From contig CABVAY010000002.1 in assembly GCA_902496455.1 (NCBI GenBank), positions 21,869 through 85,868 of the forward strand: a stretch of 64,000 nt of DNA, written 5' to 3'. The translations under genes were made by a program, and so were the position numbers. Position 1 is the stretch's first letter. The number at the start of each line of letters is the position of its first letter. This DNA is from an uncultured Collinsella sp. (GTDB lineage Bacteria; Actinomycetota; Coriobacteriia; Coriobacteriales; Coriobacteriaceae). The notes under the pieces were generated by a model that ran no database searches, was not told the DNA's origin, and worked only from the letters and a program-made list of their open reading frames with translations. Positions 50,826 through 58,901 of this stretch are shown in pieces.

Positions 50826-52569
50826 GGTGGACCATCTCCTTGGTAATTCGAACGACATCGGTGACCTCGCTCACCTGCGCAAAAGCGGGCGAGACGGAAG
50901 ATGCCAGACGGCGCGAGAGTTCGATGACCTGGGGCGGCTCAACGTAGGCATGCTGCATGAGTTCGATGTTCGAGAACAGCTCGTGCGTGCGGCCGCGATC
51001 GAGGATGCGGCCGTCGGCCATTACTACGATGCGCTCGGCAAAGTCGGAGACGACTTCCATGTCGTGGCAGACCATGATTACGGCGCAGCCACGCTCGGCC
51101 ATGGTACGCACCGTTTCCATGACGGTCATGCACTCGCGGTAATCAAGGCCGCTCGTGGGCTCGTCGAGCACCACGATTTTGGGCTCTACGACCACGACGG
51201 AGGCGAGTGCCACCATTTGTCGCTGGCCGCGCGAAAGCGAGAAAGGCGCCTCGTCGGCCGGCAAGCCAAAGCGGTCGATGACGAGTTGGGCACGACGCAG
51301 AGCCTCGGCGCGGTCCATGCCGCCAAGCTCCAAGCCAAAGGCGACCTCGTCGAGCACGGTGTCCTTGCAGATTTGACGGTCAGGGTTTTGGAAGAGGGTT
51401 GCGACCTCGCGGGCAATGCGGCTCGTGGGGACGGTTGCGGTATCCAGTCCCGTGACGCGCACGCTGCCCGAGGCGGGCTTGAGCAGACCCGTGAGCAGCT
51501 TGGTGAGCGTGGTCTTGCCGGCACCGTTTTGGCCGACGATGCCCACGAGCTCGCCAGGATAGAGCGTCAGGCTAAGGTCGTGTACGGCGGCTCCGCCATT
51601 GGGATAGGCAAACTCAACATGGTCGAAGGTGAGTACGGGTTCGGCGTCCTTGGCATGAGGGCGCAACGACGGTGCATGCGGGGAACCGGCGGGCGCCTGG
51701 GCTTCGATAGCCGCGCGTGCGGGGTCGACGATGCCCGAAATCAGGCACTCGGCCTCATCGACATCCAAGCAAGGGGCACCGCTTACTAGACCATCGGTTT
51801 CGAGGCTATTGAAGATACGCGTGACGCGAGGGCAGTCGACGCCGATGGCACGAAGCTCGTCGGTATGCGCGAAGACCTCGTGTGGCTCGCCCTGCAGCGC
51901 GATTTCGCCATGGTCGAGCACGAGCACGCGGCTGCAGTACTCCGAGAGCAGGGCGACCTTTTGCTCAACGACGACGATGGTGATTCCAAGTGCGCGGTTT
52001 GCCTCACGCAACGTCTCGAAGACCAACGTGGAGCTGGCGGGGTCGAGTGCCGCGGTGGGCTCGTCGAGAACCAAGACGCGTGGATGCATAGCGAGGATGG
52101 CGGCGATGGCTACCTTTTGCTTCTGTCCGCCCGAGAGCGTGGCGATCTCGCGGTCGCGCAGGTCGCTGATGCCGACGGTCTCGAGCGTTTCGCTCACGCG
52201 CTGCTCGATCTGGTTGTGGGGAACGCCAAAGTTCTCGAGGCCAAAGAGCATCTCGTCCTCGACGACCGAGGCGACCATCTGCGTGTCGATATCCTGCAGC
52301 ACACTGCCGACGATTTGCGACACGTCGGCCAGCGAGACCTCGCAGGTGTCGTGGCCGTCAACCATGACGGACCCAAAGAACGTGCCGGTGTAGTGGTGGG
52401 GCACGGCACCCGACAGACAGGCGGCAAGCGTGGACTTGCCGGCGCCCGAGGGCCCGATGATGCCGATGAAATCTCCCTTGTTCACGCTGAGCGAGATGTG
52501 GCTGAGCGCCTGCTCGGTCTGCGTGCCATAGGAGAACGAGACATCGTCGACGTTGATGATCGTTTCCAT
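50818..52569 (-). CDS. Fused double ATPase of ECF transporter (EcfA-EcfA')
   Basis: A 583-residue protein with two ABC ATPase domains, equal to EcfA1 and EcfA2 in one chain. Walker A: GPSGAGKST and GQNGAGKTT. Signatures: LSGGQKQKVAI and LSRGQRQMVAL (the second has Arg for the second Gly). Walker B: VLVLDEPTAALD and IVVLDEPTSGLD. The FQNPD and QDIDTQ stretches are the Q-loops. It lies between the S and T genes and would form the motor of one dedicated importer. ATG 52569 follows AAAGGTATCC weakly. Confidence 0.92.
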   Translation of the reverse strand: METIINVDDVSFSYGTQTEQALSHISLSVNKGDFIGIIGPSGAGKSTLAACLSGAVPHHYTGTFFGSVMVDGHDTCEVSLADVSQIVGSVLQDIDTQMVASVVEDEMLFGLENFGVPHNQIEQRVSETLETVGISDLRDREIATLSGGQKQKVAIAAILAMHPRVLVLDEPTAALDPASSTLVFETLREANRALGITIVVVEQKVALLSEYCSRVLVLDHGEIALQGEPHEVFAHTDELRAIGVDCPRVTRIFNSLETDGLVSGAPCLDVDEAECLISGIVDPARAAIEAQAPAGSPHAPSLRPHAKDAEPVLTFDHVEFAYPNGGAAVHDLSLTLYPGELVGIVGQNGAGKTTLTKLLTGLLKPASGSVRVTGLDTATVPTSRIAREVATLFQNPDRQICKDTVLDEVAFGLELGGMDRAEALRRAQLVIDRFGLPADEAPFSLSRGQRQMVALASVVVVEPKIVVLDEPTSGLDYRECMTVMETVRTMAERGCAVIMVCHDMEVVSDFAERIVVMADGRILDRGRTHELFSNIELMQHAYVEPPQVIELSRRLASSVSPAFAQVSEVTDVVRITKEMVHRG

Positions 52570-52590
52570 GGATACCTTTCATAGTCATTG

Positions 52591-52644
52591 GGGACGTTCT
52601 TACATGACTAGTCGTTTAAGAACGTTCCCAAAAGCTAGTCGTTT
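52591..52644. repeat. Inverted and direct repeats between the ECF S and A genes
   Basis: GGGGACGTTCTTA (52590-52602) is inverted at TAAGAACGTTCCC (52617-52629) with one mismatch, and CTAGTCGTTT occurs twice (52608 and 52635), the second followed by GGGACAG. It lies within the operon and could adjust mRNA levels between subunits. Confidence 0.45.
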
Positions 52645-52675
52645 GGGACAGTCTTTGGTGGTAAAGCCGAGCGGG

Positions 52676-53248
52676 TTAGTTGAGCCTAAGGGCCTTCTGG
52701 ATGGGCAGGTAGAGGGCGCCGACCAGAATGGCGTTAAAGACGGCGGTCATGGCAACGACGGGCAGCATGGCGGCGGCGAGCTCGCCTACCACGCCGAGCA
52801 TGGCCATCTTGATGACCATGAAGATGACGCCGGAGACAAATGTGGTCAGGAAGGTTGCGACAATGGCGATGGCGGGCTTGACCTGACCGTTCTTGCCGGC
52901 GGCGTTGACGATGCCGGCCATGAGCATGGCGGCGATGCCCTCGGCGGCAAAATCGACGAAAGGCGAAGTGGTGGTGATCTGGATCACGGCAGCTGAGATG
53001 AGGCCAATGACGAGCGCCTGGCCGATGTTGGGGCGAACGACCAGGATGGTGAGGCAGAAGGCCGAGATGATGAACTCGGGGCTGATCATGCCGCCCGAGA
53101 TGCCCGAGATGGCCTTGCCGACGGTGAAGTTGAGGATGAAGCCGGCAGCGAGCAGGATGGCGAGCAGGACGAGGGCACGGACGTCGAGTTTGCCGCGGTC
53201 GGCGGTCTGGACGGTGCGGGGCTGGGCGGCGGTGGTGTTCTGAGACAT
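52676..53248 (-). CDS. ECF transporter substrate-binding S component, probable tryptophan (TrpP-like)
   Basis: A 190-residue membrane protein with about six helices (ALVLLAILLAAGFILNFTVG, FIISAFCLTILVV, ALVIGLISAAVIQITTT, IAIVATFLTTFVSGVIFMVI, and so on), the size and layout of ECF S components. Its short N-terminal tail is polar. The substrate is suggested by the leader: a Trp-Trp-Trp coding peptide and attenuator directly upstream, so it is probably TrpP-like. ATG 53248 follows AAAGGA. It is the first structural gene of the operon. Confidence 0.8.
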   Translation of the reverse strand: MSQNTTAAQPRTVQTADRGKLDVRALVLLAILLAAGFILNFTVGKAISGISGGMISPEFIISAFCLTILVVRPNIGQALVIGLISAAVIQITTTSPFVDFAAEGIAAMLMAGIVNAAGKNGQVKPAIAIVATFLTTFVSGVIFMVIKMAMLGVVGELAAAMLPVVAMTAVFNAILVGALYLPIQKALRLN

Positions 53249-53293
53249 GGTGAAAATCCTTTCGGAAGGGGAGTGCAAGAGAAAAGCGGAGGC

Positions 53294-53423
53294 GCGTGAT
53301 GCGAATGCGATCGGGCTCGAGATAGAAAAAGGCCCCCGGTCGAAACCGGAGGCCTTTCAATCACCTAGAGCGCAAAAACAGGCGTGAGGGACTCACTGTC
53401 GACCGATCGTATTCGCATCACGC
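53294..53423 (-). promoter_or_regulatory. Long-range inverted repeat in the Trp leader
   Basis: Plus-strand 53294-53314 and 53403-53423 are inverted copies with 20 of 21 matches (core GATGCGAAT). One arm lies in the leader peptide codons just after the Trp triplet, the other just past the attenuator. Within the leader, GGCGTGA can also pair with TCACGCC, and CGGTCGA with TCGACCG of the terminator. These are alternative foldings of the kind used in attenuation. Confidence 0.6.
53326..53357 (-). terminator. Attenuator (intrinsic terminator) of the tryptophan ECF operon
   Basis: On the minus strand GGCCTCCGGT pairs with ACCGGGGGCC around a short loop, followed by TTTTT. It lies between the leader peptide and the S-component gene. 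Stalling at the Trp codons would favour the alternative pairing with CGGTCGA upstream and let transcription continue. Confidence 0.85.
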
Positions 53424-53461
53424 CACCACCAGTTGTTGAGAGACTTCATCGTGTTCTTCAT
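53393..53461 (-). CDS. Tryptophan leader peptide (22 codons, three Trp in a row)
   Basis: A short frame behind AAAGGAG: ATG at 53461, stop TGA at 53393-53395. It encodes MKNTMKSLNNWWWRDAN and five more residues, with three consecutive TGG codons. Its position before an intrinsic terminator and a transporter operon is the classic set-up of ribosome-mediated attenuation. Low charged tRNA-Trp should increase transporter expression. The peptide itself probably has no function after translation. Confidence 0.88.
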   Translation of the reverse strand: MKNTMKSLNNWWWRDANTIGRQ

Positions 53462-53602
53462 GTTGGTGGCTCCTTTCGTGATGCCGTGGCGCGGTCGCAC
53501 CAAGTTGCTGTTGCGCTGCACTATAGCACAGCGAAGTGTGTGCGGGGAAATCTTTTTTGAAAAGATTTCAAGCGGGTTTCCCGCCGGTCAAAAGGCGGGT
53601 TA

Positions 53603-53635
53603 AGCGGGCGAGGTGACTCATGTGCCCCGCCCGCT
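53603..53635 (-). terminator. Terminator after the C69 dipeptidase
   Basis: AGCGGGCGAGG and CCCCGCCCGCT pair with one mismatch. A second stem CCCGCC/GGCGGG with TTTTGACC loop lies beside it, further along the minus strand. Together they separate the dipeptidase from the Trp leader. Confidence 0.55.
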
Positions 53636-53654
53636 CAGCTAGGACATGAGGGTC

Positions 53655-55457
53655 TTAGGCCTTCTTGCGACGATAGATCACGTAGACGCAGAGACCGATG
53701 ATGACGACGGCGCCAACGGCCATGGCGGCCATGTTGTTGCCCTCGGACTTCTCCTCGGTGACCTCTTCCTCTTCGGCCTCTGGCTCGGTCACGTCCTCAT
53801 CGGAAAGGGCCTCGTCGGCGTAGGTGATGGATTCGACCAGGCAGTCGTTGTCGGCATCGTAGTCGCTCGGGACGAACTCCTCGGAGAAATCGCCCTCCTT
53901 GAGGTAGTCGCGCATCTCCTCGAGCATGGCCTTGCACTTAACATAGGTGTTCTTGGTTGCAGCCTTGCCGGCCTTGTTGGCCAGGGCGGTACGGGCCTCG
54001 GTGCCTTCTTCGGCCTGCATGGCCTCGTCGACGGTCAGGTTCTGCTCGATGAGTTCCTTCTGCAGGGCGTCGAGATAGGCGCGGACGCCGGTGGCGCAGT
54101 GGTCGCGGTTCTCATAGGCGAGCGTGTTGATGTCCATGAGGACGTAGTTGATGGAGTTCTTGGGCTCCTCGTTGTTCACGACGTCTTCCTCTTCGCAGTG
54201 ATCGAAGGAGACATCCTGATCGCTGAAGTAGGGGCTGACCTCGGTGAGCAGTGCGGAGTAGAAGGGGATGGCGACGGAGAATTCGGCGTTGGAGAGCATC
54301 TCCCACTGAATGGTCGCGATCTCGGGGTCCATGCCCTGACGGATCTGGAAGGTGTGGATCTCGGTGTTGCGGTTGGAGCCGATGGCATAGGCGCCGTCGG
54401 TGTTGGCGTTGAGGCCGGCGACATTCTCGCCGCGAGCGGCGAAGGAACGAATCATCTCAAAGGTGTTCCAGTCGGACTTGCCGGGCTGGAAGAACAGCGG
54501 CTGCATCTCGTGGACCAGGGCGCCGGTCGTGGCGCGAGCCTCTTCGCGCTCGTCCTTGACGATCTCGTAGTCGGTGCCCTCGGCAAGCGGAGCCATGAAG
54601 TAATCACGACCCTGGATATAGCGCGACCACTGGTGCATACCGGCCTCGCTAATCTCCTCGCCGTAGGTCTTGGCGACGTCGAACTTGCCGTCGGTGTACT
54701 CGGCAAAGCCCTTCTCCTTAGGCATGGACTCGATGCCTTCGGAATGGAGACAGTTCTCGGTGTCATCGAGGTCGACGTTATAGGTGAGGTTGCCGATGTT
54801 GGGGTTGAGCGAGGCGATGTCATCGGCGAGCTTCATAGCAATCCACTGATGGCCGGAAAGCGCGGCGAACAACCAGGTCTCGGTGCTGTCGGCGATGATG
54901 ATCTGGTCGTTGGAGCAGACGCCCTGCTCGTCGATCAGGCTGCCGATGAGCTCGACGCCCTCGCGGGCCGTGGCGCTCTCGCCCAGGATGACGCTGGCAT
55001 AGCTGTATTCGCCAATGCCAGTCTCCTCGGTGATGGGGTCGGCCTCTTCGGCCTTCTCGTTATAGGAGGTGCTCAGCGTGGCAGAGCAGGAGACGCCCTT
55101 CTCGTTGATGCCTGCCTCGGAATATGCGTCGTAGCGATTTTCCCACTGCGAGGGGTTGTCGCGAACGAAGGTGTAGCGGTAGGTTGCGCCCTTGGACTTG
55201 TACTCAAAACCGGACTCGACCGAGGTGTACTCGTTGCCGTCCTTGTGTGCGGGCTCAATGCCAAAGTGCTTGACATAGCGCGGACCGAAGTCCTCGGAAC
55301 GGCCGTAGTACGTGTTGCCGTCTGCCGTGAGCTTGCTGCCCATGTAGATCTGGGTGCAAGCGAGTGCCGAAGTCGGCATGGCCATGATGGCCGCTGCTCC
55401 AAACGCAAGGCCGCAGCCGAGCTTCTTGAGCGTGTTGACAGGATGAGTAAACCTCAT
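53655..55457 (-). CDS. Surface-anchored C69-family dipeptidase
   Basis: A 600-residue Ntn-hydrolase of peptidase family C69 (PepD-like). A signal peptide (GCGLAFGAAAIMAMPTSALA) is followed directly by CTQIYMGSKLTADGNTYYGRSEDFG, where Cys is the catalytic nucleophile that becomes N-terminal after cleavage. IIADSTETWLFAALSGHQW is another family block. The end has an acidic Glu-rich spacer, one membrane helix (AAMAVGAVVIIGLCVYVI) and RRKKA, so it is held outside on the membrane. ATG 55457 follows GGGAGG. It would cleave peptides outside the cell. Confidence 0.88.
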   Translation of the reverse strand: MRFTHPVNTLKKLGCGLAFGAAAIMAMPTSALACTQIYMGSKLTADGNTYYGRSEDFGPRYVKHFGIEPAHKDGNEYTSVESGFEYKSKGATYRYTFVRDNPSQWENRYDAYSEAGINEKGVSCSATLSTSYNEKAEEADPITEETGIGEYSYASVILGESATAREGVELIGSLIDEQGVCSNDQIIIADSTETWLFAALSGHQWIAMKLADDIASLNPNIGNLTYNVDLDDTENCLHSEGIESMPKEKGFAEYTDGKFDVAKTYGEEISEAGMHQWSRYIQGRDYFMAPLAEGTDYEIVKDEREEARATTGALVHEMQPLFFQPGKSDWNTFEMIRSFAARGENVAGLNANTDGAYAIGSNRNTEIHTFQIRQGMDPEIATIQWEMLSNAEFSVAIPFYSALLTEVSPYFSDQDVSFDHCEEEDVVNNEEPKNSINYVLMDINTLAYENRDHCATGVRAYLDALQKELIEQNLTVDEAMQAEEGTEARTALANKAGKAATKNTYVKCKAMLEEMRDYLKEGDFSEEFVPSDYDADNDCLVESITYADEALSDEDVTEPEAEEEEVTEEKSEGNNMAAMAVGAVVIIGLCVYVIYRRKKA

Positions 55458-55765
55458 AATCCCTCCCAACTGTTGAAACCCCGCGAAACCGTACGGAGTT
55501 TCAGCTAATAAATACATCTACTAGCCTAAAGGAAGTGTAAAGAGTATTCACTCGACACCAGCTTTTACTCGATGAGCGTGTGGAAATATACGATGAACGG
55601 ATAATAATACTCATTTTATGGCTTTAGTTAAATAAAGGCACCCTGCATTTACTGTAGCTGAATAAAGCATTAGACGGTGCTCAAAAAGAAAACTCTCCCG
55701 CTGTTTAGGATTTGCATAAACAGCGGGAGAGTCGATAACTGGATGAATATCATACCAATGTGGAT
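55458..55765. other. Non-coding stretch upstream of the C69 gene
   Basis: About 300 bases without a supported gene. It contains the dipeptidase promoter region (AT-rich, around 55510-55680) and the terminator of the micro-protein transcript. No RNA family is recognised. Confidence 0.5.
55692..55732 (-). terminator. Terminator of the lipid kinase/micro-protein transcript
   Basis: ACTCTCCCGCTGTTTA and TAAACAGCGGGAGAGT pair over 16 bases. On the minus strand TTTTCTTTTTG follows. Confidence 0.83.
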
Positions 55766-55858
55766 TTACTTCTTTCGGCGGTGAATCACGTTGATGGCGT
55801 AACCGACGAGCATGGCCAAGACGATGACAATAAAGCCGATCAGGGGATTGTCGTTCAT
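55766..55858 (-). CDS. 30-residue single-helix membrane micro-protein
   Basis: The frame reads MNDNPLIGFIVIVLAMLVGY, then AINVIHRRKK and a stop: one membrane helix with a short polar N-terminus and a basic C-terminus. ATG 55858 has AGGAGG 5 bases upstream, and that Shine-Dalgarno starts at the stop codon of the lipid kinase gene nine bases before. The terminator follows at once. The arrangement, basic end after the helix, and strong ribosome binding site argue that it is real. Function unknown. Confidence 0.65.
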   Translation of the reverse strand: MNDNPLIGFIVIVLAMLVGYAINVIHRRKK

Positions 55859-55867
55859 GGGGTCCTC

Positions 55868-56785
55868 CTATTTTCCGAGCGGGGAGAATTCGTCGACGAT
55901 GAGGTCGAGGCATTGCGGAAGCGCGCGGGCTCCAAAGACGCCCGAATTGCTGGAGATAATCTCGCCATCGAACTGCATGCCCAGCGACGGGGTGCAGGTG
56001 ATCTTGGCTTCCTTGGTCTGGATGATCTTGAACTGCGGGCGGCCGAGTACCTTGCCGGCGGGGTCGAGTGCGGCGGTGATCACAGTCGGTAGAAGCTGCA
56101 CAGTTTTTACGGGTTCGATGACCGCAATGTCGACCATGCCATCGTTCATACGGCAGTCGGGGAACAGGTTGATGTCGTTTTGGATGACCGAGGTGTTGCC
56201 GGCCATGCAGCAGATGCCGTCGAGCTCCTCGACAATGCCGTCATGCTCAATCGTAAAGTGCGCCACCGTGGGATTGGGCGTGGCGAGCGCGGAGAGGAAG
56301 TAAGCGATCTCGCCGATGTCGTTTTTGGTGGGGGCGGCCTTCATCATGATCTCGGCGTCGAAGCCCGAGCCGGCGATGATGATGAAGCCGTGGCGCTTCT
56401 CGTTGCCGTTCTCGTCGAGCCAAAAGAGCTCGCCCATGTCGACTTTGACCGTGCGACCGGCACGGCAGGCCTTGGCGAGCGCCGCCGCCTCGGGGGCATT
56501 GCCGATGTTGTTGAAGAACAGGCAGGCCGTACCGGAGGGGAAGACGAGCGTGGGGACACCGCATCCGCGCATCTGGTCGAGCACGTTGGAGACAGTGCCG
56601 TCGCCGCCCGAAACGACCACGCGGTCAAACTCGCGCACGTCTGCCACGGCGTCCTCGGGTTCCATGCCATCGCCGATAAAGCGCATCACGACCTCGTCGC
56701 CGCCCTGTGCAAGGGCGTGCGTGAATGCGAAGATTTCATCTGAGCTGGGGCCCGATGCCGGGTTGTGGATGATAAGGCAGCGCAT
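55868..56785 (-). CDS. Diacylglycerol/lipid kinase family protein
   Basis: A 305-residue protein of the DAGK catalytic family (DgkB/YegS type). The nucleotide motif is VVSGGDGTVSNVLD, preceded by IIHNPASGPSSD; TLVFPSGTACLFFNNIG and GFDAEIMM continue the domain. The C-terminal beta-sandwich ends CTPSLGMQFDGEII. It would phosphorylate diacylglycerol or a related lipid at the membrane surface. ATG 56785 has only weak upstream purines. A 30-residue membrane protein follows in the same transcript. Confidence 0.85.
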   Translation of the reverse strand: MRCLIIHNPASGPSSDEIFAFTHALAQGGDEVVMRFIGDGMEPEDAVADVREFDRVVVSGGDGTVSNVLDQMRGCGVPTLVFPSGTACLFFNNIGNAPEAAALAKACRAGRTVKVDMGELFWLDENGNEKRHGFIIIAGSGFDAEIMMKAAPTKNDIGEIAYFLSALATPNPTVAHFTIEHDGIVEELDGICCMAGNTSVIQNDINLFPDCRMNDGMVDIAVIEPVKTVQLLPTVITAALDPAGKVLGRPQFKIIQTKEAKITCTPSLGMQFDGEIISSNSGVFGARALPQCLDLIVDEFSPLGK

Positions 56786-56883
56786 ACTTACGTTCCCGTT
56801 CTGTGACTAACCGAGTATAGTTGTAAGGCAATGCCGATATCCTACCCGTGTTTTTCGGGCCTAACCTTATTCGATGGGTTGAT

Positions 56884-58017
56884 ATGAACATTTCCACACA
56901 TCAGGCTCTACTCGACTTTTGCCAGCGCGCCCGTGAGTTCGACGCGATTGCCGTCGATACCGAGTTTTTGCGCGAGCGCACGTTCCATCCGCGTCTATGT
57001 TTGGTTCAGATTGCCACCCCTGCTGAGAGCGTCGCGGTCGATCCCCTGGTAATCGACAACCTATCGCCGCTGGCCGAGCTTATGGCCGACGAGAGCGTGA
57101 CCAAGGTCTTCCACGCGTGCTCGCAGGATATGGAGGTCATGCTCCATACCGTGGGCGTGCTGCCACGACCGATTTTCGATACGCAGGTCGCCGCCGCCTT
57201 TTTGGGCGAGCGCCAGCAGATTTCGTATGGCGCGCTTGTTCAGACGTTCTGCGGCGTATCGCTGCCCAAGACCGAGTCACTGACCGACTGGTCGCGCCGC
57301 CCGCTGACCGATAAGCAGATTGAGTATGCGATCGATGACGTCAAGTACCTGATCGTCGCCTATACCGAGATGATGAGCCGCCTGCGCGAGCTGGGCCGTG
57401 TGGACTGGGTGCTCGACGAGCTGCGCCCGCTGGCTGACGAGTCGCACTATCGCGCCGATCGCCACGAGGCGTTCCGCAAGGTCAAGCGCATCAATTCGTG
57501 CAGCCGTCATCAGCTGGGTATCGCGCGCGAGCTCGCCGCCTGGCGCGAGGACCGCGCCGAGCGGCGCAACATCCCACGCAAGTGGGTCATGTCCGACGAC
57601 ACGCTGCTAGCGCTCGTTAAGCGCAATCCCGTGCGCGTTGAGGAGTTCCGTAGCATTCGCGGTACCGATCAATTGGGGGAGCGCGACGTGGACGGTGCGC
57701 TCATGGCCATCAAGCGCGGTGCGAGCTGTCCGCACGATCGCCTGCCGCTCTTGGTGCGCGGACATCGTCAGATTTCGCCGGAGCTGGAGAGCGTGACTGA
57801 CCTTATGTATGCGCTTATCCGCCTGGTTGCCGAGCGCTCAGGCGTTGCGACCTCGGTCATTGCCTCGCGCGATGACCTGGCCGACTACATTGAGCATCCC
57901 GAGCAGAGCCGCCTGCGCGAAGGTTGGCGCTTTGAGCTTGTGGGCTCGCGCCTGGACGATCTGCTTTCCGGCAATATGGGGTTGACGGTGAAGGACGGCA
58001 AAATCGAGCTCCTGTAG
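56884..58017 (+). CDS. rnd: Ribonuclease D
   Basis: A 377-residue 3'-5' exoribonuclease that trims tRNA and other RNA ends. Exo motifs: FDAIAVDTEFLRE (Exo I, DxE), VTKVFHACSQDMEVM (Exo II) and YAIDDVKYLIVAY (Exo III). An HRDC domain follows (ELAAWREDRAERRNIPRKWVMSDDTLLALVKRNP). The start is probably ATG 56884 with GGG upstream; an earlier in-frame start has no ribosome binding site. It is divergent from the lipid kinase gene. Confidence 0.88.
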   Translation: MNISTHQALLDFCQRAREFDAIAVDTEFLRERTFHPRLCLVQIATPAESVAVDPLVIDNLSPLAELMADESVTKVFHACSQDMEVMLHTVGVLPRPIFDTQVAAAFLGERQQISYGALVQTFCGVSLPKTESLTDWSRRPLTDKQIEYAIDDVKYLIVAYTEMMSRLRELGRVDWVLDELRPLADESHYRADRHEAFRKVKRINSCSRHQLGIARELAAWREDRAERRNIPRKWVMSDDTLLALVKRNPVRVEEFRSIRGTDQLGERDVDGALMAIKRGASCPHDRLPLLVRGHRQISPELESVTDLMYALIRLVAERSGVATSVIASRDDLADYIEHPEQSRLREGWRFELVGSRLDDLLSGNMGLTVKDGKIELL

Positions 58018-58081
58018 GGAAGCCTAGCCGGTTGAGTGGGTAAAATGCCTCCAACGTGTAACTCGACTCGGAGGAATTCGC

Positions 58082-58786
58082 ATGCCTTATTACTATGGAT
58101 ACGGCTTTGGCATCGACCCGCTGTACCTGCTGGTTGTTCTTGTCTGCACGGTGCTTGGCCTTGCCGCACAGAACTATATCAACTCGACGTACAAAACCTG
58201 GTCCAAGGTTCGCTCGGACGGCGATACGGGTGCCACAGTCGCTCGCCGCATGCTCGATGCCAACGGTTGTAGCGCCGTGGGTATCAAGGGTGTCGCTGGT
58301 GAGCTCACCGACCATTACAACCCGCAGGACAACAACCTGTATCTGTCGGATGCCAACCGTTCGGGCGGTTCGGTCGCAAGTGTTGCCGTCGCCTGCCACG
58401 AGGCGGGCCATGCCGCCCAGCGTCAAAGCGGCTATGCCATTATGAAAGTGCGTACCGCCCTCGTGCCGGTCGTCAACTTTACCCAGAACACCTGGACCAT
58501 CGTGTTACTCTTGGGCCTGTTTATGAACATTGCCGGGCTCACGACCCTCGCGTTGATCTTCTTCTCGTTTAGTGTGCTGTTCCAACTCGTTACGTTGCCT
58601 GTCGAGATTGACGCCAGCCGACGCGCTGTGGCGTACATCGAGCAGTCGGGCATGAGCTCCAAGCAGGTCAACGGCGCCAAGAAGGTACTGACGGCAGCCG
58701 CGCTTACCTATGTGGCTGCAGCGCTCACTTCGATCATTCAGTTGCTCTACCTTATGGCTCGCTACAACAGAAACTCCAACCGATAA
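58082..58786 (+). CDS. YugP-type zinc metallopeptidase
   Basis: A 234-residue membrane metallopeptidase. A membrane helix at the N-terminus (YLLVVLVCTVLGLA) precedes the zinc motif HEAGH in ASVAVACHEAGHAAQRQ; two more helices follow (WTIVLLLGLFMNIAGL, LALIFFSFSVLFQLV) and the third ligand Glu probably sits in LPVEIDASRRA. This is the layout of Bacillus YugP. Substrate not known; possibly membrane quality control. ATG 58082 follows CGGAGGA. Confidence 0.87.
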   Translation: MPYYYGYGFGIDPLYLLVVLVCTVLGLAAQNYINSTYKTWSKVRSDGDTGATVARRMLDANGCSAVGIKGVAGELTDHYNPQDNNLYLSDANRSGGSVASVAVACHEAGHAAQRQSGYAIMKVRTALVPVVNFTQNTWTIVLLLGLFMNIAGLTTLALIFFSFSVLFQLVTLPVEIDASRRAVAYIEQSGMSSKQVNGAKKVLTAAALTYVAAALTSIIQLLYLMARYNRNSNR

Positions 58787-58901
58787 CAAATGGGACAGGC
58801 AGGCGCCGCGGGGATTCGTGTCCTCGCGGCGCTGTACTATGTGTTGGACTTAATTTCGCACGGGGCCGGAGCCTCTGTGCTCGATAACGAAAGGAGGCTG
58901 C

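Noticed and set aside
53646..55508. 620-codon open frame on the plus strand
   Set aside because: It is antisense to the C69 dipeptidase, whose motifs, signal peptide and ribosome binding site are clear.
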